Below the pieces are notes generated by a model. That model was given only the letters and a program-made list of their open reading frames with translations, was not told where the DNA came from and searched no databases. DNA of 64,000 nt, from positions 2,542,001 to 2,606,000 of the forward strand of contig NZ_CP067099.1 of NCBI RefSeq assembly GCF_016618195.1, read 5' to 3'. A program made the position numbers and the translations under genes. This document shows, piece by piece, positions 8,558 to 16,663 of this stretch. This stretch comes from Providencia manganoxydans. Lineage in GTDB: Bacteria > Pseudomonadota > Gammaproteobacteria > Enterobacterales > Enterobacteriaceae. The first letter of the stretch is position 1, and each line of letters opens with the position of its first letter.

Positions 8558-8851
8558 ATGAAAAAATTACTACCGGCCGTTTTAGGGATAATAGTTACAT
8601 TAACTGCATTTGGCGCAAATGCAGGAAAAAACTGTGATACTTATTTTCAAGAAATGAATGCGCTTGTGAAACAAGCTGAAGAGCAATATAAAAGCGAGCC
8701 CGATGCTAAAGAACGCATCGCAGAAATGAAACAACAATTAGCTGACGCTAAAAAAGCATTAGCTGATTATCCAGAAGATGCACAAGAACAAGCATGCGAA
8801 CAAGGCATTCAAGCTATCCAAAAAGCAAAAGAAGCGGTTGAAGGGAAATAA
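8558..8851 (+). CDS. Small secreted helical protein (DUF5339-like)
   Basis: A 97-aa exported protein with a signal peptide at residues 1-22 (MKKLLPAVLGIIVTLTAFGANA). The mature part is rich in Lys, Glu, Ala and Gln and predicted mostly helical (YFQEMNALVKQAEEQYKSEPDAKERIAEMKQQLADAKKA). Two cysteines (KNCDTY, QACEQG) could form one disulphide. This resembles the DUF5339 family of small periplasmic proteins in Proteus/Providencia relatives; function is unknown. It is monocistronic, ends at a hairpin at 8906-8928, and its promoter must lie in the 250-bp gap that also serves the divergent 136-aa gene. Confidence 0.85.
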   Translation: MKKLLPAVLGIIVTLTAFGANAGKNCDTYFQEMNALVKQAEEQYKSEPDAKERIAEMKQQLADAKKALADYPEDAQEQACEQGIQAIQKAKEAVEGK

Positions 8852-8905
8852 CCATTAATTCTATAACTCTCATCTAATTCTAGCTTAATACACAATCCTA
8901 AAAGT

Positions 8906-8928
8906 AAGGTCAGTGATAAACTGACCTT
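8906..8928. terminator. Bidirectional hairpin between convergent genes
   Basis: AAGGTCAGT / ACTGACCTT, 9-bp arms with a 5-nt loop, between the 97-aa gene (plus) and the usp gene (minus). On the minus strand it is followed by ACTTTTAGG. Confidence 0.6.
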
Positions 8929-8940
8929 ATCTGCATTTTC

Positions 8941-9378
8941 TTATCTAACAACTAACACTGAAATTTTCGCATACGAAACAATACCCGAAGCATTTGAGCC
9001 TAATAAATGAGTCGTAATACTTGGATTGCGAGAACCAATAACAATAAGATCTGCACCAATTTCTTCCGCTTCAGATAAAACTTTATCTCGTGGCGAGCCA
9101 AACACAACTTTGAAGCTAATATCTTCATGTGGGTAATCAATCTTCGCAATAATCTCTTTTAGCTGTTCTTCTGAACGTTCAAGTGCTTTTTTCGCAAAAG
9201 AAGACAGCAGATCATAATGGTAGCTATAACTCATCGAAAACCGGGACACATCGGGTACAGAGTGAAAAAGATGTATTTTTGCTCCTGATGCTTTAGCCAA
9301 ATAAATAGCATGTTTTAACGCTTTATCCGTCAGAACATCTTCAGAAATATCGACAGGAACCAAAATTTTATTATACAT
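8941..9378 (-). CDS. Universal stress protein, UspF-like (copy 1)
   Basis: Single-domain UspA-fold protein of 145 aa, nucleotide-binding type. It starts MYNKILVPVDISED and ends with the ATP-binding loop signature GSRNPSITTHLLGSNASGIVSYAKISVLVVR, split here only by position (about residues 113-145). Both match the UspF/UspG branch. It is the last of three minus-strand genes (usp, channel-like protein, usp). A second UspF-like protein at 10020-10448 shares the same N- and C-terminal blocks but differs in the middle, so the two are diverged paralogues. Likely role: energy or redox stress survival. Exact orthology to uspF or uspG cannot be fixed by eye. Confidence 0.88.
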   Translation of the reverse strand: MYNKILVPVDISEDVLTDKALKHAIYLAKASGAKIHLFHSVPDVSRFSMSYSYHYDLLSSFAKKALERSEEQLKEIIAKIDYPHEDISFKVVFGSPRDKVLSEAEEIGADLIVIGSRNPSITTHLLGSNASGIVSYAKISVLVVR

Positions 9379-9496
9379 ATGATACCCTCATTAACATGTA
9401 AGCGTGCTTATCCTGTAAAGTATAGCTTCAATAAAATCAAACTGCCGTGAGCTAAATGATGATTTGTTAAAGCTAGTTCACAATTTCATCAAAATA

Positions 9497-9835
9497 CTAA
9501 TCTTCCTCTAAATGCCATTTATGCAGAATACGATGGATAAATGGAGTCACAATTAGACCAATACTAATGATGAATACACTCTGCAAAAATAAGCCATAAA
9601 TGGCGATAAAAAAACGTCCGCCTTGTGTTATTGGTGCAGGTTCTATTTCTTGGCCACTTAACATAGATAATGCATTGAGCATCGACTCCATGAGTGAATG
9701 ACCTTCAATAAAATAAAAACCAATAATGCCTGGCAATAGCCCAAGAAAAAAGACCAATAGAGATAAACAATAAAAACGCAGTACCCTTAATATAAAGTGC
9801 TCAATGCGGATCACTTCTTTTGAGAACTTCTCCAT
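9497..9835 (-). CDS. Two-helix membrane protein, ion-channel-like
   Basis: A small inner-membrane protein (112 aa from ATG 9835; the frame is open to a TTG at 9862) with two hydrophobic segments: LRFYCLSLLVFFLGLLPGIIGFYFI near residue 18-42 and FIAIYGLFLQSVFIISIGLIV near 75-97. Between them lies a pore-loop-like stretch (LMESMLNALSMLSGQEIEPAP), and a charged C-terminus HRILHKWHLEED follows. The closing motif resembles small proteins annotated as two-pore-domain/KcsA-like potassium channels (HRFHLE). However, the canonical selectivity filter GYG is absent, so ion selectivity is doubtful. It sits between two UspF-like genes and may be regulated with them. Confidence 0.75.
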   Translation of the reverse strand: MEKFSKEVIRIEHFILRVLRFYCLSLLVFFLGLLPGIIGFYFIEGHSLMESMLNALSMLSGQEIEPAPITQGGRFFIAIYGLFLQSVFIISIGLIVTPFIHRILHKWHLEED

Positions 9836-9986
9836 AAATAAGCTCGTTTTCCTTTTATGCAATAAAATTCAGTATGCTGAACTATAACATTCAATAGCTT
9901 AAATGGGGTAAAATAAAAGACAAACAAACAGTCGTAAAAAGATTGATTTATATTGATTTTAAATGTGCTGAATGGGTACCTAAAAA

Positions 9987-10007
9987 CCTACCTGAATACA
10001 GATAGGT
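9987..10007 (-). terminator. Terminator after usp copy 2
   Basis: On the minus strand ACCTATCTG / CAGGTAGGT with a 4-nt loop (one wobble) is followed by TTTTTAGG. It separates the upstream usp from the channel-like gene, so the latter probably has its own promoter. Confidence 0.65.
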
Positions 10008-10019
10008 TTACTTCGCTCC

Positions 10020-10448
10020 TTAACGCACAACTAAAACGGATGTTTCTGCGTAACGGACAATACCCGCTGCCGTTGAACCTAAAAGATGGGTAGTAATATT
10101 TGGACGACGTGAGCCAATCACAATAATATCTGCATTGATATCTTTTGCAGTATTAATCACTTCATCACGAGGTGAGCCAAATGTAATTGTGTAGTTTACA
10201 TCAGACAGTGGCAAGTCGATTGAATCCACTAACATTTTCATATCTTCTTCTGCCTTAACGGTTGCGCGATCTTTGATTTCCATATATCCCAGCGCATAAG
10301 CATTAATAATTGCAGAAGAAATCGGCAGTACATGAATTAAATGCAGCTTTGCCCCTGATTGTTTAGCTAAATTAACTGCATGACGAACCGCTTTACTGGT
10401 AAGTTCATCTTCAGTTAAATCTATAGGAACCAGAATTGTTTTATACAT
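10020..10448 (-). CDS. Universal stress protein, UspF-like (copy 2)
   Basis: A 142-aa UspA-fold protein (MYKTILVPIDLTEDELTSKAVRHAVNLAKQSGAKLHLIHV; C-terminal GSRRPNITTHLLGSTAAGIVRYAETSVLVVR). It is closest in pattern to E. coli UspF, including the start MYKTILVPID. The nucleotide-binding G-x2-G-x9-G(S/T) signature is intact near residues 112-126. It is followed by its own terminator, then the channel-like gene and usp copy 1, all on the minus strand. A GGAGGGG ribosome site precedes the ATG. Role inferred from family: stress tolerance and adhesion-linked functions. Confidence 0.9.
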   Translation of the reverse strand: MYKTILVPIDLTEDELTSKAVRHAVNLAKQSGAKLHLIHVLPISSAIINAYALGYMEIKDRATVKAEEDMKMLVDSIDLPLSDVNYTITFGSPRDEVINTAKDINADIIVIGSRRPNITTHLLGSTAAGIVRYAETSVLVVR

Positions 10449-10560
10449 ATCCCCTCCTGATAAAAAATAGAATTTAAGTTAACAGAAGAATTATATACCG
10501 TTATGTAAAAATATCTCGTCAACAACTAAATAAATGAGATCTCTCACAATAAATTTATGT

Positions 10561-10998
10561 TTACTCTCTTAACCAAGGCGTAATCGTCAGACTCACCAAC
10601 ATTCCTTCAGGACTCAATAAACGAGTAACAGTTTGCCCCCAAGGTTCTATTTTCTGGTTAATCAGTAAAGAATAACCGTGATCGATAAAATTTTGCGTGG
10701 CTTTAGATAAACTTGCGACTTCAAATTCAATCCAACTTTGAGGAATAATATGCTCTTTTGGCCAGTGTTCTTGTCCAAAACAAGATTGTGCTACCTGCTC
10801 AAGCGGCCATAAGGCAAAATGATTAATGCCACCTAGCTGCTCTTCTTCACAAGTTAAGTAATCACTATTCCCTTCCATCTCTTGTAAAGGTAACCCAAGC
10901 GCAGCCTGATAAAAATGACGACTCGCCAATGAGTCACGTGTTATAGGACCAAAACCGGCAACAAATAACACTTCTGAATCTTGAGCAGGATTAAACAT
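10561..10998 (-). CDS. VOC (glyoxalase/dioxygenase-fold) family protein
   Basis: A 145-aa protein with the vicinal-oxygen-chelate layout: a first half with VLFVAGFGPITRDSLASRHFYQAALGLPLQ, then an EFEVASLSKATQNFIDHGYSLL stretch and the closing SPEGMLVSLTITPWLRE. It resembles bleomycin-resistance/glyoxalase-like VOC proteins, but no metal-ligand pattern is complete enough to name a reaction. The start at 10998 has AGGTAGG 5 nt ahead and leaves 19 bp to the upstream mviM stop. The in-frame start at 11037 would overlap mviM. The two probably form an operon. Confidence 0.83.
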   Translation of the reverse strand: MFNPAQDSEVLFVAGFGPITRDSLASRHFYQAALGLPLQEMEGNSDYLTCEEEQLGGINHFALWPLEQVAQSCFGQEHWPKEHIIPQSWIEFEVASLSKATQNFIDHGYSLLINQKIEPWGQTVTRLLSPEGMLVSLTITPWLRE

Positions 10999-11017
10999 AT
11001 TGCCTACCTTATTTATT

Positions 11018-11926
11018 TTATGCCAAAAATTTTTCAATTAATTGTTGTGCATAAATGGCTTGTTCGCCACTAATTTCAGGTTCTGTTTGATGGCTCACCG
11101 CTTCAATAAAATGACGGATTGCGCCATCAAACCCTCTTTGCACTAAAATAGAATCCCAGCTAGATGGCTGTATTTGTTTTATACCTGATTGACCCTCACT
11201 CAACCAATGGTTCATATTAGTCACTTGATAGATCCCGCCATCACACGTTGCGGTAACTTGTTCTTGCTGACTTCCAGCTCGACGATGCATTGACGTTGTC
11301 ACCCAACAACCATTAACGAGTAAATGATGCTCTGCATAAAATAACTGCTGTTTTTCGGTAGCAATAATACTGCCACTTTGAATTGTCGCTTGATGACCAG
11401 CTAACCAAATCGCAGTATCAACTACATGCAAATAATCATCCAATAATGTAAAACGCACATCATTTGGCCCGACACTATTGCTACGATGTTTTTCCATTCG
11501 CAATGATGCCACCTGACCCAGATTTTGTTTAAGCGATTGATAAAAAGGTGCAAAACGGCGGTTAAAACCAACCATCAAAAACAATTTTTGTTTTTTTGCG
11601 AAATTAATAAGTTGCTCTGATTGAGTCAGTGTTTCTGCGAGTGGCTTATCAACATACACATGAACCCCTGCTGATAACAGAGTGTGGATCACCTCAAAAT
11701 GACTCGACGTACTGGTATGTACAAAGACGGCATCACATTGTGAGGCTAATTGCTTAATATCTGAATATAAAGGAATACGGTAATTATCACATACCACCTT
11801 TGCTTTGATTTGGTTAGGGGAAAAAGCCCCAATCAATTGCCAACTATCGGTTTTACTTAAGACTGGAAGGTAAGCTTTCTGAGCGATCGAACCTAGACCC
11901 ACAATACCAATTCGTAATTTTCCCAT
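11018..11926 (-). CDS. mviM: MviM (YceM) Gfo/Idh/MocA-family oxidoreductase
   Basis: A 302-aa NAD(P)-dependent oxidoreductase-fold protein: Rossmann GLGSIA near residues 9-14, VYVDKPLAET carrying the family EKP-type motif, and VGFNRRFAPF. The run RMEKHRSNSVGPNDVRFTLL is conserved with E. coli MviM. Substrate unknown. The ATG at 11926 is preferred to the TTG one codon earlier and has AGGAG upstream. In E. coli mviM sits beside murJ (mviN); here it stands alone with a VOC gene, so the gene neighbourhood has been rearranged. Confidence 0.92.
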   Translation of the reverse strand: MGKLRIGIVGLGSIAQKAYLPVLSKTDSWQLIGAFSPNQIKAKVVCDNYRIPLYSDIKQLASQCDAVFVHTSTSSHFEVIHTLLSAGVHVYVDKPLAETLTQSEQLINFAKKQKLFLMVGFNRRFAPFYQSLKQNLGQVASLRMEKHRSNSVGPNDVRFTLLDDYLHVVDTAIWLAGHQATIQSGSIIATEKQQLFYAEHHLLVNGCWVTTSMHRRAGSQQEQVTATCDGGIYQVTNMNHWLSEGQSGIKQIQPSSWDSILVQRGFDGAIRHFIEAVSHQTEPEISGEQAIYAQQLIEKFLA

Positions 11927-12132
11927 CAAAGAGTGGCTCCTATATGCTGAATTCAGAAAAATACTAGTAAATATACCTATGCTGCTATTTTGAAACCCGA
12001 GTACCCGCAGTCAGATTTTATCCTAGCACAAAATCAGAACATCACTCAACTAACTGAATTTATAGATATTATTTTTAAGAATGTACATATTCGATTAAAA
12101 TCTTCATTAACTGACAAAAAAGGGTTGATTTA

Positions 12133-12151
12133 TTAAATGAGAATGGTTATC
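12133..12151. promoter_or_regulatory. Fur box over the RyhB-1 promoter
   Basis: ATGAGAATGGTTATC (12137-12151) matches 12 of 15 bases of the Fur core ATGATAATCATTATC. It overlaps the spacer between a -35 TTGATT (12125-12130) and a -10 TATCTT (12148-12153, 17-bp spacing), as expected for repression by Fur-Fe. Confidence 0.8.
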
Positions 12152-12159
12152 TTTTACTT

Positions 12160-12258
12160 AACGAATACCTGAGTAAATTACTCAAGTTTTTGTTAACGAC
12201 ATTGCTCACATTGCTTCCAGTTTTAGCAGGCCAACCACTTTGAGTTGGCCTTTTTTTT
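12160..12258 (+). ncRNA. ryhB: RyhB small RNA, copy 1
   Basis: Iron-stress regulatory sRNA. The invariant RyhB core is present at 12198-12221 (it reads ACATTGCTCACATTGCTTCC within it). It is preceded by a short 5' hairpin and followed by a strong intrinsic terminator, GGCCAAC / GTTGGCC plus eight Ts at 12251-12258. The promoter carries a Fur box. Length from the predicted start (about 12160) is 99 nt, against 90 nt in E. coli. In enterics RyhB, with Hfq, represses non-essential iron proteins when Fur is inactive. A second copy lies at 38532-38624, with 24 identical core bases but different flanking hairpins. Confidence 0.92.
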
Positions 12259-12288
12259 ATTTTTAACTACAATTAATTGATAAAACTG

Positions 12289-13068
12289 TTATTTTTTACG
12301 AATAGCACTCGCAAAACTCCATGATTTCAAGTGTCCTACGTAACTCAATCGATGGGTAGGCATAAATGTAGGTACATCATCAGTTCGCATATGTAGAATA
12401 TCTGCTGGCGTGATCCAAGCCGAATTGCCTTCAAATAATGGCATACCTGCATATTTATAAGCATCTAAAACAAACTGCGAACAAAAGAAACCATTTGCTT
12501 GGTCAACATCATTACCTAGTTGTACGCTTGCTAGTGTTTTCAAACAAAAATTACGTATCGTTTGGCCAATTAAGGGTAATTCGCAAACACGCTTAGTCAG
12601 CATCCAAGGGGCGATCATGACGATACCTTTATAGTTATACTTACCACCATCATTTTGCACAGAAAATTCGCGTAATTTATTCGCATGCATCGATGTCAAA
12701 CCTGATTGACGTAATACCACCATATTATTAGAATCTGAAATCGCTTGATCGAGGGAAATGATCCTTACCCCACTGCCGACAGATTCCGCAACCTCTCCAG
12801 CACCTAAATAGATTGAGGCATGGCTAACCCCACTGATACTGAATAAGCGGATCCCCCATGAGTTCAACCCTGTTGCCGATGATAATAAAATATCTCCAGG
12901 TAACATATCTGAAACTGCTAATACCTCAACGGATTCTTTAATCGGTATCGTGTTTGCTTGTTGGATACTAAATTTTAACCTATTAGTTTCTTCATCTTTT
13001 TTGAAACCCGTAGAACAACCGCTAATAACCAGTAGACACAAACATAAAATCAAACATTTGTAATTCAT
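12289..13068 (-). CDS. yaeF: YaeF-type lipoprotein, permuted NlpC/P60-like amidase
   Basis: Outer-membrane-type lipoprotein of 259 aa. The signal ends in lipobox VISGC (Cys18). It is a circularly permuted papain-like (YaeF/YiiX) enzyme: the His motif GVSHASIYLGAGEVAESVG lies near residue 80 and the Cys motif NGFFCSQFVLDAYKYAG near residue 193. It matches E. coli YaeF over its length (ITPADILHMR, YVGHLK near the C-terminus). The family is thought to hydrolyse amide or thioester bonds; the substrate is unknown. Monocistronic on the minus strand. Confidence 0.9.
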   Translation of the reverse strand: MNYKCLILCLCLLVISGCSTGFKKDEETNRLKFSIQQANTIPIKESVEVLAVSDMLPGDILLSSATGLNSWGIRLFSISGVSHASIYLGAGEVAESVGSGVRIISLDQAISDSNNMVVLRQSGLTSMHANKLREFSVQNDGGKYNYKGIVMIAPWMLTKRVCELPLIGQTIRNFCLKTLASVQLGNDVDQANGFFCSQFVLDAYKYAGMPLFEGNSAWITPADILHMRTDDVPTFMPTHRLSYVGHLKSWSFASAIRKK

Positions 13069-13379
13069 TAACAGGGATCCCTACCCAATTTTTATCTTTA
13101 TATACTAAGCACTGTAACCAAGTTAGCCATTCTTCTTTCATCAGAAAGGTCTCAATATTGTGCTTGATTTTCAACAAAGGCACTAGTTACTGCAATCACA
13201 ATTTAGCAACGACATACTAGTTACGATCAGGAGGGAACTCTCATCAAAAAAGTTTTTTAATGTAGATAAAATAATAAAATTTATTTTTAATGAAATTAAA
13301 CCGTTTGGAGATATTAATAAATACAAATTTCAATATATACCCTCTAGCCATACATGCTAGAGGGTAAACATACATTCAA
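13069..13379. other. Intergenic region with one hairpin
   Basis: AT-rich gap between yaeF and the 74-aa gene. Apart from the hairpin at 13338-13366 I see only a ribosome-site-like AGGAGGGAA near 13232 with no convincing start codon after it. Confidence 0.4.
13338..13366. terminator. Hairpin downstream of the 74-aa gene
   Basis: Perfect 11-bp arms TACCCTCTAGC / GCTAGAGGGTA with a 7-nt loop, just past the minus-strand stop at 13380. No long T-run, so termination may be weak. Confidence 0.5.
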
Positions 13380-13604
13380 TTAGCTAACAACATATTCAGG
13401 ATAAAAGACTGTTGTTGAATGATATGTTTTTTTCTCTGTCGCTGTATTTTTTAGTGCAGCAACGACCGATTTATTTTGTAAATCGTCGGGTAAATTTGAA
13501 GTGGCATTCTCTTTGGTGACAATTGATACACGCAAATTTTTCTTAGAACGGCTCAATTTATAAGGCATGCCTAACAAGCGACGTGCTGCATTATTACTTA
13601 CCAT
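13380..13604 (-). CDS. Small basic protein of unknown function
   Basis: A 74-aa Lys/Arg-rich soluble protein (MVSNNAARRLLGMPYKLSRSKK...). It is not recognised and has no signal peptide, membrane segment or clear DNA-binding motif. It is probably real because TAGGAG lies 7 nt before the ATG and a strong hairpin follows the stop. Base composition is as AT-rich as its neighbours. It stands alone between yaeF and the sugar transporter. Confidence 0.55.
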   Translation of the reverse strand: MVSNNAARRLLGMPYKLSRSKKNLRVSIVTKENATSNLPDDLQNKSVVAALKNTATEKKTYHSTTVFYPEYVVS

Positions 13605-13796
13605 TTTATCGACTCCTAAACTAAGTATTTTAATTCAACAATATATTGAACATCAAAAATATAGCCAGTGTGACTACATGGGTTATTTTCTTTTTATATA
13701 AAGAAATAACGCTAATAGTATAGCAGTAATAAAAAATAATTAAACAACCAAATTAGCCACCGCATAAAACCATAAAAATAGTTATAATTGAAAGTA

Positions 13797-13939
13797 TATA
13801 CTCTAAATAATTCGAGTTGCGGGTAGGCGACAAGCGAAAATAGACGAGGAGTATAGATAAACACGGTGAATCAATGTGTATCACGTAGTCACTTACACCT
13901 TAAACAAAAAACCCTACAACTTGAAGTATCACGAGTATA
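13797..13939 (+). repeat. ERIC-like repeat, copy A
   Basis: 143-bp element starting TATACTCTAAATAATTCGAG and ending CTTGAAGTATCACGAGTATA; the ends are imperfect inverted repeats. Matches the outer parts of enterobacterial ERIC sequences. Confidence 0.75.
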
Positions 13940-13950
13940 TTATGTTAAAA

Positions 13951-13982
13951 AACACCTTTTCATATATAAATGAAAAGGTGTT
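13951..13982 (-). terminator. Terminator of the ribose-type transporter operon
   Basis: Perfect 13-bp arms AACACCTTTTCAT / ATGAAAAGGTGTT with a 6-nt loop, followed on the minus strand by TTTTTAAC. It ends the SBP-ATPase-permease operon. Confidence 0.85.
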
Positions 13983-14002
13983 GATACAAAAAGCTCACTA
14001 TT

Positions 14003-15019
14003 TTAATGTGCACCACGACGGTTTTTAGCATAAGTATCAAATGCAACTGCTAAAATAATAATTAACCCTGTAATTATTTGCTGATAATAAGCTGAAACAT
14101 TCATTAAGACTAAACCATTAATTAATATACCCATAATAATTGAGCCAATAATCGTTCCCCCAATACGGCCATATCCTCCCATTAATGAGGTTCCGCCAAT
14201 AACTACAGACGCGATCACACGTAGCTCAAATGTCATACCTGCAACGGCTTCAGCACTCCCTAAACGTGCACTCAATACAAATCCTGCCAACCCTGCTAAA
14301 CAACCAATCACAACATAAACGCTGACTAACACACGCTTGACATTAACCCCTGCTAGTCTAGCAGCTTCTTGATTGCTGCCTACGGCATACACAAAACGTC
14401 CCCAGCGACTTTTATGCAGAGCCAAATAACCAATCAATGCAACAATAGCAAAGATCCAAATCGGTACAGAAATACCCAGTAATTCTCCACGTCCCCACCA
14501 GCGATAGCCTGCATCAAATCCAGAAATAGGCGCACCATCATTGATCACTAATGTTAAACCGCGCCAAATTGTCATACCGCCTAACGTCACAATAAATGGC
14601 GGTATATTCAAGCGAGTAATACCAAGTCCTTGTAAGAAACCAATACCTGTTCCAACTGCTAAGCAAATGGCTAAGCCAACTAGCCAGCTCATTCCCCCCC
14701 ACGCATTAACATCTAAGCCGACTAAATTGTCGCCCTTAATAATAAAGGCCGCCGTCATCGCACTAACAGCAAGTATTGAACCAACTGATAAATCGATCCC
14801 CGCAGTTAAGATAACTAATGTCATGCCAACAGCCATAATGCCGTAAATAGACACTTCAGTTAGAATATTAGTCACATTGCGTTCTGTCAGAAAATTACTA
14901 TTTTGTGTTTGGAAAAATAATACCAATAACACCATAAAAATTAGCACGCCAAAACGCTCAAAAAATGCAATAAAATCAATTTTATTACGGCTAACCGCCG
15001 TAGAAGATTGTTGTAACAT
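14003..15019 (-). CDS. Ribose-type sugar ABC transporter, permease
   Basis: RbsC-like inner-membrane permease of 338 aa with about ten hydrophobic helices. It carries the family signature blocks MAVGMTLVILTAGIDLSVGS (residues 62-81) and VIGGTSLMGGYGRIGGT near 272. Last gene of a three-gene minus-strand operon, 11 bp after the ATPase gene and followed by a strong terminator. The sugar cannot be named: no kinase, isomerase or LacI regulator lies nearby, and the sequence fits the wide ribose/galactofuranose/inositol group. Confidence 0.9.
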   Translation of the reverse strand: MLQQSSTAVSRNKIDFIAFFERFGVLIFMVLLVLFFQTQNSNFLTERNVTNILTEVSIYGIMAVGMTLVILTAGIDLSVGSILAVSAMTAAFIIKGDNLVGLDVNAWGGMSWLVGLAICLAVGTGIGFLQGLGITRLNIPPFIVTLGGMTIWRGLTLVINDGAPISGFDAGYRWWGRGELLGISVPIWIFAIVALIGYLALHKSRWGRFVYAVGSNQEAARLAGVNVKRVLVSVYVVIGCLAGLAGFVLSARLGSAEAVAGMTFELRVIASVVIGGTSLMGGYGRIGGTIIGSIIMGILINGLVLMNVSAYYQQIITGLIIILAVAFDTYAKNRRGAH

Positions 15020-15030
15020 ATAAACCTCTC

Positions 15031-16587
15031 TTATACGGCAGTTTCAATCATGGAGTTTTGATGACAAATTGCCATCATCATCATTAATTTTTCCTCTGTC
15101 GCATCATCACCTAAAATTTCGCCTGTCATCCGCCCTTCACTTAAAGTAATGATCCGATCTGAAATCGCCATCACTTCAGGCAAATCAGAGGAAATAACGA
15201 TCACGGCCACCCCTTTCTTAGCCATTTCAAAAATAACCTGATGCACTTCAGATTTAGTACCTACATCAATACCACGTGTAGGTTCATCAACAATCAATAC
15301 CTTCGGGGACATCGCCATACAACGAGCAAGGATCACTTTTTGTTGATTCCCGCCTGACAATTTACGAACTTCTTGTTCACTACTTGCCATTTTAATTTGT
15401 AAGGCTTGTTTATAACTTTCTATTAATGCATTTTCTTTATTGGTATCAACCATCCAGCCCATTTTTAATAACTGGGATAAACCTGATAAGGACAAGTTAT
15501 AACGAATCGATAACCCTAAAGCTGCACCTTCTTTTTTGCGATCTTCAGGAACTAAGGCAATCCCTTTATCTAACGCATGCATAGGCGTTGTTGGCTGGTA
15601 AGGTTGCCCATCAAGGGTAAACTCTCCTGATGTATATTTGTCAGCACCAAATAAGCAACGAGCAACTTCTGTTCTCCCTGCCCCCATTAACCCTGCGATG
15701 CCTAAAATTTCCCCTTCATGAACATCAAAGTTAATATCATGTAATGCAATACCGTGTGGGTCGAGAGGGGGTTTTTCTTTATATAAATGCTTCACTGACA
15801 AGCGAATAGGTTTGTCGCGATGATACGTTTCGCTGACAGGACGTCGCTCAAAAATAACGTTGCGGCCAACCATCATACGAATAATTTCTTGTACCGATGT
15901 GTCAGCAACATTCCCAGAGCCTGTATATCGCCCATCTTGAAATACCGTAAACTTGTCACAAATTTGAAAAACTTCATGTAAACGGTGAGTGACATAAATA
16001 ACGCTAACACCTCGATGTTTTAATTCTCTGACGACACGATGTAAGCTTTCTACCTCAACATCACTTAGTGCCGCTGAAGGTTCATCCATTACAATTAATT
16101 TAGCATTCAATGTTAATGCTCTCGCGATTTCTATCATTTGCTGCTGTGCCACGCTTAAACGTGCGACTTGCGTAGTGGGTGAAATAGCTAGCTGCAAATA
16201 ATCAAGAATGGCTTTTGCTTCTTGATTAAGCACTTTTTCATTCACCATCCAACGCATTTTTAACGCCTCTCGTCCCAAAAACATATTTTCAGCAACCGTC
16301 ATATTTGGCAGTAAATTAAATTCTTGGTAAATCGTGATGATCCCTTTTTGCTGGCGAATAACAGGAGAATCCGTTAATGAGAGTATTTCACCATTAAACC
16401 AAATATCACCACTAGTTTGTGGCTGAGCGCCTGCTAAAGCTTTTAAAAACGTTGATTTGCCCGCTCCATTTTCTCCTAATAAAGCATGCACTTCCCCTGG
16501 CATCACCGTCATTTGAGCTTGGCTCAATGCCCAAATTCCTGAAAAGCTTTTCGCTAAATTGGTAATTTTAAGTAGTGGCTCTGACAT
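15031..16587 (-). CDS. Ribose-type sugar ABC transporter, ATP-binding protein
   Basis: RbsA/MglA-type protein of 518 aa with two fused ABC domains. Domain 1 has Walker A GENGAGKS near residues 38-45, signature LSVAQQQMIEIARAL and Walker B LIVMDEPSAAL. Domain 2 has the degenerate first site GLMGAGRTE typical of the family, signature KLSGGNQQKVILARC and LIVDEPTRGID. It powers uptake with the downstream permease. It lies 76 bp after the binding-protein gene, with a stable hairpin in the gap that probably lowers its expression relative to the binding protein. Confidence 0.92.
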   Translation of the reverse strand: MSEPLLKITNLAKSFSGIWALSQAQMTVMPGEVHALLGENGAGKSTFLKALAGAQPQTSGDIWFNGEILSLTDSPVIRQQKGIITIYQEFNLLPNMTVAENMFLGREALKMRWMVNEKVLNQEAKAILDYLQLAISPTTQVARLSVAQQQMIEIARALTLNAKLIVMDEPSAALSDVEVESLHRVVRELKHRGVSVIYVTHRLHEVFQICDKFTVFQDGRYTGSGNVADTSVQEIIRMMVGRNVIFERRPVSETYHRDKPIRLSVKHLYKEKPPLDPHGIALHDINFDVHEGEILGIAGLMGAGRTEVARCLFGADKYTSGEFTLDGQPYQPTTPMHALDKGIALVPEDRKKEGAALGLSIRYNLSLSGLSQLLKMGWMVDTNKENALIESYKQALQIKMASSEQEVRKLSGGNQQKVILARCMAMSPKVLIVDEPTRGIDVGTKSEVHQVIFEMAKKGVAVIVISSDLPEVMAISDRIITLSEGRMTGEILGDDATEEKLMMMMAICHQNSMIETAV

Positions 16588-16620
16588 AAAAACTCCTTTT
16601 CAGGAAATCAGGGATTTACT

Positions 16621-16655
16621 GCTAAAGAGGGATAACCATCTTCTCCCTCTTTAGC
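16621..16655. repeat. Intercistronic hairpin in the transporter operon
   Basis: Twelve-bp arms GCTAAAGAGGGA / TCCCTCTTTAGC with an 11-nt loop, between the binding-protein and ATPase genes and without a T-run. It is placed where REP-like or mRNA-stabilising hairpins commonly keep binding-protein mRNA in excess. Confidence 0.7.
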
Positions 16656-16663
16656 CCCTGAAA

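Noticed and set aside
13225..13262. AGGAGGGAACTC followed by an A-run/T-run (possible tiny gene)
   Set aside because: No usable start codon at proper spacing; any frame closes within a few codons.
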